From Luteimonas sp. RC10 (lineage in GTDB: Bacteria > Pseudomonadota > Gammaproteobacteria > Xanthomonadales > Xanthomonadaceae), in assembly GCF_014192745.1 (NCBI RefSeq), contig NZ_JACHYJ010000002.1, positions 496,001 through 560,000 of the forward strand: DNA of 64,000 bases, in the 5' to 3' direction. The notes under the pieces were generated by a model. That model was not told the DNA's origin, searched no databases, and saw nothing but the letters and a program-made list of their open reading frames with translations. Position 1 is the stretch's first letter. Every line of letters starts with the position of its first letter. This document shows, piece by piece, positions 25,201-35,583 of the stretch. The position numbers and the translations under genes are program-made.

Positions 25201-26715
25201 CTAGAGCAGCACAACGTCGAACTGCTCCTGCAGGTACTGGTCGTCGGACTGGAACCGGATCGACTTGCCGAGGAACTCCTCGAGCTCGACGACCGCGGCC
25301 GATTCTTCATCGGTGATCGCGGTCACCACCTTGGGCGAGGCGATGACCAACAACCGGTCGGCATCGAACTGGCGCACTGCGCGCACGATCTCGCGGAAGA
25401 TCTCGTAGGTCACCGTCTCGACGGTCTTGACGATGCCGCGACCGCCGCAGGCGCCGCACGACTCGCCGAGCTGGCGCTGCAGGCTCTCGACCGTGCGCTT
25501 GCGGGTCATCTCGACCAGGCCCAGCGGCGAGAAGTCGTAGACGGTGGTCTTGGCATGGTCGCGCGCAAGCGATTTTTCGAGCGTGCGCAGCACCTGGCGG
25601 CGGTGCTCGGGGTCGGCCATGTCGATGAAATCGATGATGATGATGCCACCCAGATTGCGCAGCCGCAGTTGCCGGGCGACCGCCTGCGCGGCCTCCAGGT
25701 TGGTGCGGAACACCGTCTCCTCGAGGTTGCGCTGGCCCAGGAACGAGCCGGTGTTGACGTCGACGGTGGTCATCGCCTCGGTCTGATCGATCACCAGCGT
25801 GCCGCCGGACTTGAGCGCGACCTCCTTGTTGAGCGCCCGCTGGATCTCGTCCTCGACCCCGTACAGGTCGAAGATCGGCCGCGAGCCGGTGTAGCACTCG
25901 ATCCGGTCCACCAGCCGCGCCTGCTCGGCCGGCCCGGGTGCCGGCAGGTACTGCGCGGCGAACACGCACAGCTTTTCGTAGGTGTCGCGCGAGTCGACCT
26001 TGACCTTGTCGACATCGCGGCGCATCAGGTCGCGCACTGCGCGCATCGGCAGGGTCAGGTCCTCGTAGACCCGGCTGCCGACCTTCGCCTCGCCGACCGT
26101 GCGCTCGATCAGCGCCCAGGCCCGCTGCAGGTAGGCGATGTCCTCGGCCAGCGCTTCGGCACTCTGGCCCTCGGCATTGGTGCGCACGATATAACCATGG
26201 CCGCCGGTGGCGGCGGCCAGCTCGGACACCAGCGTCTTGAGCCGCACCCGCTCGGCCTCGTCCTCGATCCGCGCCGACACGCCGACCGCGCGCGACTGCG
26301 GCAGCAGCACGAGGTAGCGCGAGGGGATGCTGATCTGGGTCGTCAGCCGCGCGCCCTTGCTGCCGATCGGGTCCTTGACTACCTGAACGACGATCTCCTG
26401 CCCGTCGCGCAGCAGTTCGTTGACCGGCAGCGTCGGTCCGGACGGCGGGAACAGGCTCTCGCCGTCGCCATCGCCGTTGGCCTGCGGTGCGCGCATCACG
26501 TCATTGGCGTGCAGGAAGGCCGCGCGCTCCAGGCCGATGTCGACGAACGCCGCCTGCATGCCCGGCATCACCCGCTGCACCCGCCCCTTGTAGATGTTGC
26601 CGACCACCCCGCGCCGCCAGCCGCGCTCGATGTGCAACTCCTGCAGCATGCCGTTCTCGACCACGGCCACGCGTGTCTCGCGCGGAGTGACGTTGATCAG
26701 GATCTCTTCGGACAT
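25201..26715 (-). CDS. rng: Ribonuclease G
   Basis: Endoribonuclease of the RNase E/G family; matures the 5' end of 16S rRNA and takes part in mRNA decay. The 504-residue product has an S1 RNA-binding insert (about 38-130, GVVGNIYKGRVQRVMPGMQAAFVDIG), the DNase I-like catalytic motifs with metal-binding aspartates in MTTVDVNTGSF and IIDFIDM, and the zinc-link CGACGGRG. It lacks the long C-terminal scaffold of RNase E, which makes it RNase G. maf lies 6 bp upstream, so the two are co-transcribed. Confidence 0.95.
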   Translation of the reverse strand: MSEEILINVTPRETRVAVVENGMLQELHIERGWRRGVVGNIYKGRVQRVMPGMQAAFVDIGLERAAFLHANDVMRAPQANGDGDGESLFPPSGPTLPVNELLRDGQEIVVQVVKDPIGSKGARLTTQISIPSRYLVLLPQSRAVGVSARIEDEAERVRLKTLVSELAAATGGHGYIVRTNAEGQSAEALAEDIAYLQRAWALIERTVGEAKVGSRVYEDLTLPMRAVRDLMRRDVDKVKVDSRDTYEKLCVFAAQYLPAPGPAEQARLVDRIECYTGSRPIFDLYGVEDEIQRALNKEVALKSGGTLVIDQTEAMTTVDVNTGSFLGQRNLEETVFRTNLEAAQAVARQLRLRNLGGIIIIDFIDMADPEHRRQVLRTLEKSLARDHAKTTVYDFSPLGLVEMTRKRTVESLQRQLGESCGACGGRGIVKTVETVTYEIFREIVRAVRQFDADRLLVIASPKVVTAITDEESAAVVELEEFLGKSIRFQSDDQYLQEQFDVVLL

Positions 26716-26721
26716 GCCAGA

Positions 26722-27321
26722 TCAGGCCTCCTGTACTTCGGCGACGAACGGCCGCGGGGCCAGCCCGAAACCACGCAGCAGCACGCCGGTCTGCTGCAGC
26801 GGCAGGCCGACCACGCCCGAGTAACTGCCGGCCAGGTACGCGACGAACAGCGCCGCGCCGCCCTGGATCGCGTAGCCGCCGGCCTTGCCGCGCGGCTCGC
26901 CACTGGCGACGTAGGCCGCGATGGTCGTCTCGTCGAGCGGCGCGAAGGTCACCTCGGTGACCACCGTCGCCTGCGCCTGGTGACCGGCGCAGACCAGCGC
27001 CACCGACGAGATCACCTCGTGGGTTCGCCCAGAGAGCCTGCGCAGCATCGATGCAGCCTCGGCATCATCGCGTGGCTTGCCGAAGACCTCGCCGTCAAGG
27101 ACGACCTCGGTATCGGCACCGAGCACGACCGCGCCGGGCTCGGTCGCCAATGTGCGCAGCCCGGCGTCGGCCTTATCGCGTGCGACACGGCGCACGTAGT
27201 CGCCCGCAGCTTCGGCCGGATCGCGGCGCTCGACGACATCGACATCGACGACCCCGAACGGGAGTCCGAAATGGGCCAGCAGGGCGCGACGGCGCGGGGA
27301 TTGCGAGGCGAGATACAGCAT
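26722..27321 (-). CDS. maf: Maf family nucleoside triphosphate pyrophosphatase
   Basis: House-cleaning enzyme that hydrolyses dTTP/UTP or modified nucleotides to the monophosphate. The 199-residue product begins MLYLASQSPRRRALL (Maf signature with the basic RR pair) and contains VLGADTEVVLDGEVFGKP with the catalytic Asp, followed by SGRTHEVISSVAL. The exact subclass (YhdE-like dTTP/UTP or YceF-like m7GTP) is best supported as YhdE by the rng-yhdP-tldD neighbourhood. The ATG at 27321 is confirmed by the signature at its very N-terminus. Confidence 0.93.
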   Translation of the reverse strand: MLYLASQSPRRRALLAHFGLPFGVVDVDVVERRDPAEAAGDYVRRVARDKADAGLRTLATEPGAVVLGADTEVVLDGEVFGKPRDDAEAASMLRRLSGRTHEVISSVALVCAGHQAQATVVTEVTFAPLDETTIAAYVASGEPRGKAGGYAIQGGAALFVAYLAGSYSGVVGLPLQQTGVLLRGFGLAPRPFVAEVQEA

Positions 27322-27327
27322 CCGGCA

Positions 27328-27333
27328 AGGATA
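27328..27333 (-). promoter_or_regulatory. Probable leaderless promoter -10 for maf
   Basis: On the minus strand TATCCT is followed by 6 nt and then the maf ATG (27321). No Shine-Dalgarno sequence fits in between. It would drive the maf-rng-yhdP-tldD group. Confidence 0.55.
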
Positions 27334-27443
27334 CCGTGCAGCGGCCACGCAGCCGTCGACGCGGCACCCATTAACCCCGTTCAGGCTCACGACCCGTTCA
27401 CTGCCCCGTGACGACCCTTGTTCCGTCGTCCTTGGAGACCACC

Positions 27444-28172
27444 ATGCGCCCCAATCCGCTCCGCCCCTTGCTGCTCGCCTGCAGCCTTGCCCTTGGGACC
27501 GTTTCGATGACCGCCACCGCCCAGGACCCTCAGGCCACCGCCCCTGCCGACGGCACGATGCTCTCGATCTCGGCCAGGGCCGAGGCCAGCCGCGTGCCCG
27601 ATATCGCCACGCTGTCGACCGGCGTGGTCACCCAGGCCGCCGACGCCAATGGCGCCATGCGCGCCAATGCCGAGCAGATGACCCGGCTCACCGCTGCGAT
27701 CAAGGCCGCCGGCATCGCCGAGCGCGACGTGCAGACCTCGGGCATCAACCTCAGCCCGCAGTATCACTACGCCGAGAACCAGCCGCCGACGATCACCGGC
27801 TACCAGGCCAGCAATACAGTCAATCTGAAGGTCCGCGACCTGCGCCGGCTTGGTTCGGTGCTCGATGCCCTGGTCGCCAACGGCGCCAACCAGATCAACG
27901 GTCCGACGTTCGAGATCGACAATGCCGAAGCGGTGGAGGACGAAGCCCGCGCCGCAGCGCTCAAGCTGGCGCAGCAGCGCGCCGAGCTCTACGCCAATTC
28001 ACTCGGCATGCGGGTGCGACGGATCGTGAGCATCAGCGAGGGCGGTGGCTTCGCCCCGCCTCGCCCGGCAATGGCGATGCGCATGGTGGCGCAGGACGCC
28101 TCCACCCCGATCGCGCCGGGCGAGAGCTCGCTCAGCGCGAATCTCAACGTCGTGTTCGAACTGGGGCGCTGA
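27444..28172 (+). CDS. SIMPL domain periplasmic protein (YggE-like)
   Basis: A 242-residue exported protein with a signal peptide (MRPNPLRPLLLACSLALGTVSMTATAQ, cleavage after ATA) and one SIMPL/DUF541 domain (about residues 45-240): ISARAEASRVPDIATLSTGV, DVQTSGINLSPQYHY and the closing LSANLNVVFEL. E. coli YggE of this family lowers oxidative stress, but the mechanism is unknown. The ATG at 27444 has an upstream GGAG; a GTG at 27408 would put extra residues before the signal peptide and is less likely. Confidence 0.88.
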   Translation: MRPNPLRPLLLACSLALGTVSMTATAQDPQATAPADGTMLSISARAEASRVPDIATLSTGVVTQAADANGAMRANAEQMTRLTAAIKAAGIAERDVQTSGINLSPQYHYAENQPPTITGYQASNTVNLKVRDLRRLGSVLDALVANGANQINGPTFEIDNAEAVEDEARAAALKLAQQRAELYANSLGMRVRRIVSISEGGGFAPPRPAMAMRMVAQDASTPIAPGESSLSANLNVVFELGR

Positions 28173-28173
28173 C

Positions 28174-28347
28174 ATGAGCCGTAAGGACACACCCCCCGCC
28201 GCCCCACCCAAGCCCGGCCAGACGCCCGGCTACTCGGAGAACCATCCGCGCGACCGCGAGGACGCACACGACCCTGCGCCCAAGCGCAAGCGCAATCCGG
28301 ACGAGGGCGGTCTCGACCGCGAGCCTGAAGGAATGCCCGGCGACTAA
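28174..28347 (+). CDS. Small Pro/Arg/Asp-rich hypothetical protein
   Basis: A 57-residue, very hydrophilic open frame starting 1 bp after the SIMPL gene (TGA-C-ATG). Composition is dominated by Pro, Asp/Glu and Lys/Arg (KPGQTPGYSENHPRDRED, KRKRNPDEGGLDREPE), so it is probably disordered. The start position and strand suggest translational coupling to the SIMPL gene. I do not recognise the family. Confidence 0.5.
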   Translation: MSRKDTPPAAPPKPGQTPGYSENHPRDREDAHDPAPKRKRNPDEGGLDREPEGMPGD

Positions 28348-28545
28348 CCCATCGGCAGGTCCGGTCGCGCGCCGCGCGATCGGACCGCCTGTCCGCCGGC
28401 AACGACCACCCGTCGCCGGCCGCTTGCCTGGGCGCAAGCGCGGTGCCCAGTCTGCAGACAGACACGGCGACCGTGCTCGGCACTGCCGGAGCCCGGGTCG
28501 CCACGCTTCCGCTGGCCGCCCGGCCGGCATGACAGGAGGTGGCGC

Positions 28546-29238
28546 ATGGTGCTGCAGCAGACCGCTCCCCATATGCGGGGCTTCGCGAGTCCGGACCGCC
28601 GTCCGGACCCGGTCCGGATTGTCGGCATCGCCGGCACCCTCGCCTTCAATGCCGTGGTGCTGTCGATCCTGCTGGTGCCCGCCGGCGGTGGCGACCGGCT
28701 CTCCTTGCTCGACGCCCCGCCGCAGCTCGAGTTCCGTTGGCTGACGCCGCCACCGCCGACGCCGCCGCGCCCGCCCGAAATCCGCGAGATCGTTGCACCG
28801 CGACCGCTGCCACCTGCCGTCACCCCACCCGCACCGGTCGCGGTCGCGCCCACGATCGACAGCGCGGCCGTCGCCGTGCCCACGCCCGGCCCAGTCACGG
28901 CGCCCGCGCCCGGCGACGAGGTCGCGCTGGCGCCCCCTGCACTGACGGCCCCGGTGAGCGGCGTACAGTTGCAATACGCCGCCGCACCACCGCCGAGCTA
29001 TCCGCGGGCCTCGCTGCGCGCCGGCCATACCGGCGTTGTGCAGCTCGAGGTGCACGTCGGCATCGATGGGCGGCCGTTGTCGGTGCGCGTGCACCGCAGC
29101 AGCGGGTACCGCGACCTCGACCAGGCCGCGCTGCGTCAGGTGCAACGGCACTGGACGTTCCAGCCGGCCATGCGCGACGGTCGCCCGATCGAGGCGATCG
29201 GCGTCGTCCCGATCGCCTTCGATCTCGACCGCGGCTAG
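28546..29238 (+). CDS. TonB family energy transducer
   Basis: A 230-residue TonB-like protein that would pass proton-motive energy to outer-membrane receptors. It has a single N-terminal membrane helix (about 24-45, VRIVGIAGTLAFNAVVLSILLV), a Pro-rich periplasmic linker (about 66-125) and the C-terminal TonB fold (about 145-230) with the YPRASLRAGHTGVVQLEVHV and DQAALRQVQRHWTFQPA motifs. A clear AGGAGG at 28534-28539 supports the ATG at 28546. No exbB/exbD genes are nearby. The TonB-dependent receptor at 48586 is a possible client, but this cannot be assigned. Confidence 0.9.
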   Translation: MVLQQTAPHMRGFASPDRRPDPVRIVGIAGTLAFNAVVLSILLVPAGGGDRLSLLDAPPQLEFRWLTPPPPTPPRPPEIREIVAPRPLPPAVTPPAPVAVAPTIDSAAVAVPTPGPVTAPAPGDEVALAPPALTAPVSGVQLQYAAAPPPSYPRASLRAGHTGVVQLEVHVGIDGRPLSVRVHRSSGYRDLDQAALRQVQRHWTFQPAMRDGRPIEAIGVVPIAFDLDRG

Positions 29239-29246
29239 ACGCTGCA

Positions 29247-29276
29247 GCCGGCGCACCGGCACGTCGGTGCGCCGGC
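29247..29276 (+). terminator. 12-bp hairpin downstream of the TonB-like gene
   Basis: GCCGGCGCACCG (29247-29258) pairs perfectly with CGGTGCGCCGGC (29265-29276), starting 9 bp after the stop. No T run follows. Confidence 0.55.
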
Positions 29277-29514
29277 AAGCGCAGAGACGCACGCGCGCGA
29301 CATCGCGCGACTGTGCAGACGTGGCCGCGCGCATCGCCGGGCACCACGATGAGCGCCAGCGTTCGCGTGCGGCACGATGCGATGCACAGACCCGCAATTG
29401 CAGCGACGTCGCGCGCGGGACGTCCTGCCCGTTGCGTGTCATCGCGCAGGCCTGTCGACCATGCCGTCCGTCGCGCGCCGGGCTCGAATTACTTTGCGAC
29501 GAGCGAAACAACAG

Positions 29515-29547
29515 GCAACAAAAAAGCCGACGATCTCTCGTCGGCTT
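29515..29547 (-). terminator. Rho-independent terminator of the csrA-tRNA unit
   Basis: AAGCCGACGA (29524-29533) pairs with TCGTCGGCTT (29538-29547) over a 4-nt loop. On the minus strand the stem is followed by a T-rich run (complement of 29520-29525), 13 bp past the tRNA-Arg 3' end. Confidence 0.85.
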
Positions 29548-29559
29548 CTCTGTTTGTTC

Positions 29560-29636
29560 TGGCGCGCCCGGAAGGATTCGAACCTCCGACCCCCAAGTTC
29601 GTAGCCTGGTGCTCTATCCAACTGAGCTACGGGCGC
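29560..29636 (-). tRNA. tRNA-Arg (anticodon ACG)
   Basis: 77 nt including an encoded CCA (29562-29560). The 7-bp acceptor stem GCGCCCG/CGGGCGC, D arm GCTC...GAGC, anticodon loop CTACGAA with anticodon ACG (A34 read as inosine) and T loop TTCGAAT are all intact. It lies downstream of tRNA-Ser(GCT) and csrA, matching the csrA-serV-arg order of gammaproteobacteria. Confidence 0.97.
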
Positions 29637-29739
29637 CTTGAACAGGAGCGGAATTTTGCAGGTAAAGCGAAATTCCGTCAATGCCTTTGCGAAGATTTTT
29701 TTCTTTCGTCGGTGTTGCCGACGTCGGAAATCCAGGCAA

Positions 29740-29832
29740 TGGCGGAGAGTGAGGGATTCGAACCCTCGATGGAGCTTTTGACCCCATACTCCCTTAGCAG
29801 GGGAGCCCCTTCGGCCTCTCGGGCAACTCTCC
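29740..29832 (-). tRNA. tRNA-Ser (anticodon GCT)
   Basis: 93 nt including encoded CCA. The acceptor stem is GGAGAGT/ACTCTCC, the anticodon stem CTCCC/GGGAG encloses CTGCTAA (anticodon GCT, reads AGC/AGU), and there is a long class II variable arm. It lies 52 bp after csrA and 103 bp before tRNA-Arg. Confidence 0.97.
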
Positions 29833-29884
29833 GAAGCATCACGTCATGCGATCAATTGCTCGACGCGGTGCGAAGGATACCGAC

Positions 29885-30100
29885 TCACCGCGCTTGCGGC
29901 AAATCCTCGCCCACATCGGCCTGTGCGTCGACACCTTCGCCACGATGGATCCGCTGATAGATCTCCTCGCGGTGGACGGCGACATCCTTGGGGGCAGTGA
30001 TGCCGATGCGCACCTGATTGCCCTTCACGCCCAGTACCGTCACCGAGACCGAGTCCCCAATCATCAACGTCTCACCGACGCGACGGGTCAGAATCAACAT
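29885..30100 (-). CDS. csrA: Carbon storage regulator CsrA/RsmA
   Basis: Dimeric RNA-binding regulator that binds GGA motifs in mRNA leaders and controls translation and stability of central metabolism, motility and virulence genes. The 71-residue product has the full core [33 protein letters not shown] and the RNA-contacting [10 protein letters not shown], with a short variable tail. An AGGAG sits 7 nt before the ATG at 30100. The alaS-csrA-tRNA-Ser order is widely conserved. Confidence 0.97.
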   Translation of the reverse strand: MLILTRRVGETLMIGDSVSVTVLGVKGNQVRIGITAPKDVAVHREEIYQRIHRGEGVDAQADVGEDLPQAR

Positions 30101-30257
30101 AGAAATCTCCTGAGGCCGGCGTGGAACGCCCCACCGGCGTGGCCTGCAATTCGGACCGTTCTCGACCTTGGGAACCGATTACAGACCAATTGAACCGTGA
30201 AGGATGTCGTCTCGAACGCGGCTGGTCAACCGGGTCCGAAACGTGTTTAGCGTGCGC

Positions 30258-32900
30258 TTATCCGATCCGCGCCCCAACCCAGGCCTCGACATCGGCCAGT
30301 GCCGACCGCAATGCGGGGCCATCCTCGCCGCCGCCCTGCGCCAAATCCGGGCGTCCACCGCCCTTGCCACCGATCCGTCCTGCGATCTCCGACAGCAGTT
30401 CGCCGGCCTTGACGCGACCGCTCGCACTGCCCGCCACACCCGCGACCAGCGCCGCCCGCCCATCGCTGGCGCCGGCGAGCACGATGACCGCATCGCCCAA
30501 CTGCTGCTTGAGCCGATCGACCGCATCGCGCAGCGCCTTCGCATCGAGTCCCTCGACGCGTGCGGCCACCACTTTGATACCACCAACATCAACCGCACCT
30601 GCACCGAGGTCGGCCGTTGCACCGCTGGCCGCCTTGGCCTTGAGCGCATCGAGCTCGCGCTCGAGTTGCTTCTGCCGGTCGAGCAGCGCCCGCAGCCGCT
30701 CGCCGACCTCTGCACCGGTGCCGCCCAGCAGCCCCGCGGCCTGCCGCAGGCGGTCCTCCTCGGCGCGCACATGGTCGAGTGCCGCCTGGCCGGTCAGCGC
30801 CTCGATCCGGCGCACGCCAGCCGACACACCACCCTCGGACACCAGCTTGAACAGTCCGATGCGGCCCGTCCGGTCGACGTGGGTCCCGCCGCACAGCTCG
30901 ACCGACTCGCCCATCGTGACCACGCGGACGCGCTCGCCGTACTTCTCGCCGAACAGCGCCATCGCGCCGGCGTCGAGTGCGGCCTGCATGTCCATCTGTT
31001 CGATCGAGACCGGATGATTCGCCCGGACCTCGACGTTGACCCGGCGCTCGATCTCGGCGAGTTCGTCGGCGGCCACCGGCTGGAAGTGCGAGAAGTCGAA
31101 GCGCAGCCGCTCGGGCGCGACCAACGAGCCCTTCTGCGCAACGTGGGTACCAAGCAGGTCGCGCAATGCGCCATGCAGCAGGTGCGTCGCACTGTGGTTG
31201 AGCACGATCGTGCCGCGACGCTCGGCATCCACCACGCCATGCACACGGTCGCCGCGCCGCAGCGCGCCGCCGGCAAGCCGGCCCAGGTGGCCATGGAATT
31301 GACCGGCGAGCTTCTGCGTGTCGCCGACCTCGAAGCGCGCCCCTTCGGCCTCGAGCACGCCGGTGTCGCCGACCTGCCCGCCCGACTCGCCATAGAACGG
31401 CGTGCGGTCCAGGATCACCACCGCCTCGTCACCGGCCTCGATCGCATCGACCGGGCGGCCGTCCTTGAGCAGCGCGACGACTTCCAGGCCGTCCGCCTGC
31501 GTCGCGTCGTAGCCGACGAACGCGGTCGGCGAGAGCTGCGCAACCAGTTCGGCCGGCAGCGCCGTGCCCGATGCGAAGCGTCCGGCCGCGCGCGCGGTCT
31601 CGCGCTGGCGCTGCATCGCGGCGTCGAAGCCGGCCATGTCGACCTCCAGCCCGCGCTCGCGCGCGATGTCGGCGGTCAGGTCGAGCGGGAAGCCATAGGT
31701 GTCGTAGAGCCGGAACGCGTCCTCGCCGGGAATCGCGCCTTGGCTGCGGGCGGCGACCTCGTCGAAGATGCGCATGCCGGCATCGAGCGTTTCGGCAAAG
31801 CGCTCCTCTTCGGCGCGCAGTGCGCGTTCGACCAGCGTGCGCTTGTCGCGCAACTCCGGATACGCCTCGCCCATGGCCGCATCGAGCGTGTCCACCATCG
31901 CGTGGAAGAACGGCTGACGCACGCCCAGCATCCAGCCGTGGCGCAACGCCCGGCGGATGATCCGGCGCAGCACGTAGCCGCGGCCCTCGTTGGACGGCAG
32001 CACACCGTCGACGATCAGGAAGCTGCAGGCGCGGATGTGGTCGGCGATCACGCGCAGCGACTTGTTCTCCAGGTCCGCGGTGCCGGTGAGTTCGGCGGCC
32101 TTGCGGATCAGCGCCTGAAACAGATCGATCTCGTAGTTGCTGTGCACGCCCTGCAGGATCGCCGCCAGGCGCTCCAGGCCCATGCCGGTGTCGACACACG
32201 GCGCAGGCAGCGGCGCCAGCGTGCCGTCGGCCTGGCGATCGAACTGCATGAACACCAAGTTCCAGATCTCGATGAAGCGATCGCCGTCCTCGTCCGGCGA
32301 GCCCGGCGGGCCACCGGCGATATGGTCGCCATGATCGTAGAAGATCTCGGTGCACGGACCGCAGGGGCCGGTGTCGGCCATCTGCCAGAAATTGTCCGAC
32401 GCGAACGGCGCGCCCTTGTTGTCGCCGATGCGGACGATGCGGTCCTCCGGCACTCCGACCATGTCGCGCCACAGCGCGTAGGCCTCGTCGTCGGTGTGAT
32501 AGACAGTGACCAGCAGGCGTTCGGCCGGGAGCTTCCAGACCTGGGTCAGCAGCTCCCAGGCCCAGGCGATCGCATCCTTCTTGAAGTAGTCGCCGAACGA
32601 CCAGTTGCCGAGCATCTCGAAGAACGTGTGGTGACGCGCGGTATAGCCCACCGCATCGAGATCGTTGTGCTTGCCGCCCGCACGCAGGCAGCGCTGCACG
32701 TCGGCCGCACGCACATAGCTGCGCTTCTCCGCACCCAGGAACACGTCCTTGAACTGCACCATGCCGGAGTTGGTGAACAGCAGCGTGGGATCGTTGCCCG
32801 GCACCAGGGGCGCCGACGGCACGATGGTGTGGCCCTTGCTGCGGAAGAACTCGATGAAGTCGCTGCGGATCTGCGCGGTCGTGGAACTGTGCGTGGTCAT
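30258..32900 (-). CDS. alaS: Alanine--tRNA ligase
   Basis: Charges tRNA-Ala and edits mischarged Ser/Gly. The 880-residue product has the class II core with [18 protein letters not shown] near residue 70, the editing domain zinc/active motif [16 protein letters not shown] and [10 protein letters not shown], and the C-Ala domain (from about 750, [15 protein letters not shown] near the end). The ATG at 32900 directly precedes the conserved [14 protein letters not shown]. 156 bp separate it from recX upstream. Confidence 0.97.
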   Translation of the reverse strand: MTTHSSTTAQIRSDFIEFFRSKGHTIVPSAPLVPGNDPTLLFTNSGMVQFKDVFLGAEKRSYVRAADVQRCLRAGGKHNDLDAVGYTARHHTFFEMLGNWSFGDYFKKDAIAWAWELLTQVWKLPAERLLVTVYHTDDEAYALWRDMVGVPEDRIVRIGDNKGAPFASDNFWQMADTGPCGPCTEIFYDHGDHIAGGPPGSPDEDGDRFIEIWNLVFMQFDRQADGTLAPLPAPCVDTGMGLERLAAILQGVHSNYEIDLFQALIRKAAELTGTADLENKSLRVIADHIRACSFLIVDGVLPSNEGRGYVLRRIIRRALRHGWMLGVRQPFFHAMVDTLDAAMGEAYPELRDKRTLVERALRAEEERFAETLDAGMRIFDEVAARSQGAIPGEDAFRLYDTYGFPLDLTADIARERGLEVDMAGFDAAMQRQRETARAAGRFASGTALPAELVAQLSPTAFVGYDATQADGLEVVALLKDGRPVDAIEAGDEAVVILDRTPFYGESGGQVGDTGVLEAEGARFEVGDTQKLAGQFHGHLGRLAGGALRRGDRVHGVVDAERRGTIVLNHSATHLLHGALRDLLGTHVAQKGSLVAPERLRFDFSHFQPVAADELAEIERRVNVEVRANHPVSIEQMDMQAALDAGAMALFGEKYGERVRVVTMGESVELCGGTHVDRTGRIGLFKLVSEGGVSAGVRRIEALTGQAALDHVRAEEDRLRQAAGLLGGTGAEVGERLRALLDRQKQLERELDALKAKAASGATADLGAGAVDVGGIKVVAARVEGLDAKALRDAVDRLKQQLGDAVIVLAGASDGRAALVAGVAGSASGRVKAGELLSEIAGRIGGKGGGRPDLAQGGGEDGPALRSALADVEAWVGARIG

Positions 32901-33056
32901 GTGCCTGGCGTGACGGGACGGGCATGCCCCAGGCCGGGAATCACCGCCGTTGGCGGGGCCGGTCCGGAACTCGCGCCCAAGAACGGCAAGATTAGCAGGC
33001 CGATCGCCCGCGTTGGCCCAGCCGTCCGCCCGGGCTCCATTGGCACGGCCGGCGAT

Positions 33057-33654
33057 TCAGCGCTCGCGCAGGCGCCGGACCGCCGCATAGGCGAGCTCAC
33101 CGCCGAACCCGCGCCGGAGCAGGAAATCCACGGCCTTGCGCCGGAGCGCGGGATCGGCCTCCAGCGCGGCCCCGTCGTAGCGTCGGGCCAGCAGGTCGCA
33201 GGCCCGTGCCTCCCAGTCGCCCTCGCCATCCTCGTCCAGCGCGTCGAATGCGGCCGCGACCTGCGCCGAATCGAGCTGGTGCATCGCCAGTTCGGCCTCG
33301 ATGCGCAGCGGTCCGTAGCCGTTGCCCGCGCGCGAACGGGCCAGACTGACCGCGAACCGGGCATCGTCCTGCCAGCCCTCGCGGGTCATCCGCTCGACCG
33401 CGGCGTCCGCGTCCTCGGTCTCGACGCCCTTGGCCACCAGCTTGCGTCGCAGCTCCAGCTGCGAATGCTCGCGCCGCACCAGCAACGACAGCGCCCGTTG
33501 CGCAGGCGTCATCTGGCGGCCGCGCCGACGCGGGGGTGCGGCCTCGACCGCATCGCCCTCGTCGGCCGCCAACGTACTGCCGCACCCAATGTCCGGCACG
33601 AGACCGTCACGGTCCCCGATGCCGGACGCCAACCGGGCCTCGGCAGCCCCGGCC

Positions 33655-33680
<26 letters not shown>
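33057..33680 (-). CDS. recX: Regulatory protein RecX
   Basis: Binds RecA filaments and limits RecA activity. The conserved helical RecX repeats run from about residue 58 ([24 protein letters not shown]) to the end ([23 protein letters not shown]). With the ATG at 33680 the protein has 207 residues and a 56-residue disordered, non-conserved N-terminus that overlaps the recA 3' end by 26 bp. An internal ATG at 33512 would give a core-only form of 151 residues, close to related RecX lengths, so the start is uncertain. Confidence 0.88.
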
Positions 33681-34689
<1,009 letters not shown>

Positions 34690-34884
34690 CGTGGTGGTCC
34701 TTGTCATTCGTGTTCCGGGAAGTTGGAGGCATCGTCGCAGGCCTGGATCGCACAGGCTGCGACGCGATGCGGTGATCTCGATCCTGCGCCGCCATCGGCG
34801 CGCAGATCAGCGGGGGAGTCCGCGCTTGCGCCTCGGGGAACGCCCCGTCGGCCACCGGACGGCGTCCGGCTCATCGGGCGACCG

Positions 34885-35532
34885 TCACCGGTTCGGCCTG
34901 ACGAGGCCGCAGTACAGGCCCTCGATCGCGAAATCCTGGTCGGGCAGTACCTCGATCGGGGCGTAGTCGGGATTGCGCGGCAGCAGGCGGATCCGGTCCT
35001 TGCCGATCTTCAGCAGCTTGACGGTGATCGCGTCATCGAGCCGGGCGACGACGATCTGGCCCGATTGCGCGTCGCGCGTGCGGTGTACGCCGATCAGGTC
35101 GCCCTCGAAGATGCCTTCATCGCGCATCGAATCGCCCTTGACCTTGAGCAGGTAGTCGGGCGACGGCGAGAACAGCACGCGGTCCAGGACGATGTAGTCG
35201 TCCGGGGTGGGCATGTCGTCGGGGGCGTGGGCGCCGATCGGCGTGCCGGCCGCGACCTGTCCGAGCACCGGCAATCGCAGCGCGTCGCCGGACACGACTT
35301 CCGCCAGCGCCGCAGGCTGCGGCGCGACCCGCAGACGGATGCCGCGTGCACGGCCGGGCAGTCGTTCGATGGCGCCGGCGGCCTCGAGTGCATCGAGGTG
35401 GTACTGCGCGGCGCGGACGCCGCTGAATCCGAAGGCGCGGGCGATCTCGGTCTGCGAAGGCGGCATGCCCTCGTGCTCGATGCGGTCGGCGATCATGTCG
35501 AGGATCGCGTGCTGGGTCGGCGACAGGTCCAT
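34885..35532 (-). CDS. lexA: SOS repressor LexA
   Basis: SOS regulon repressor with RecA-stimulated autocleavage. The 215-residue product has an N-terminal winged helix ([21 protein letters not shown], residues 26-46), the cleavage site VAAGTP (Ala95-Gly96) and the Ser135/Lys172 catalytic dyad ([13 protein letters not shown] and TVKLLK). The ATG at 35532 places the normal start [11 protein letters not shown]. The operator at 35536-35553 lies 3 bp upstream, so it represses its own gene. truD ends 51 bp upstream. Confidence 0.97.
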   Translation of the reverse strand: MDLSPTQHAILDMIADRIEHEGMPPSQTEIARAFGFSGVRAAQYHLDALEAAGAIERLPGRARGIRLRVAPQPAALAEVVSGDALRLPVLGQVAAGTPIGAHAPDDMPTPDDYIVLDRVLFSPSPDYLLKVKGDSMRDEGIFEGDLIGVHRTRDAQSGQIVVARLDDAITVKLLKIGKDRIRLLPRNPDYAPIEVLPDQDFAIEGLYCGLVRPNR

Positions 35533-35535
35533 GGT

Positions 35536-35553
35536 GAGTAGTATTACTACTAA
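35536..35553 (-). promoter_or_regulatory. LexA operator (Xanthomonadaceae type)
   Basis: The minus strand reads TTAGTAGTAATACTACTC, an exact fit to the TTAG-N6-TACTA box described for Xanthomonas and Xylella LexA, and it is almost palindromic. It occupies the 4th to 21st bases upstream of the lexA start and also contains the only A/T-rich -10-like stretch in the gap, so bound LexA would block both promoter and ribosome site. Confidence 0.9.
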
Positions 35554-35583
35554 CCAGGGCCTGAGCAAGCCCCTACAGGCGTC

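Larger units (their letters stand above)
29239..29559. other. 321-bp intergenic region between tonB-like gene and tRNA-Arg
   Basis: Convergent spacer with no supportable gene. It holds a hairpin just after the TonB-like gene (29247-29276) and the tRNA operon terminator (29515-29547); the middle shows nothing I can assign. Confidence 0.6.

Noticed and set aside
29700..29739. Hairpin GTCGG/CCGAC between the two tRNA genes as a terminator
   Set aside because: On the transcribed (minus) strand it is followed by an A-rich stretch, not a T run, so the tRNAs are more likely on one precursor.
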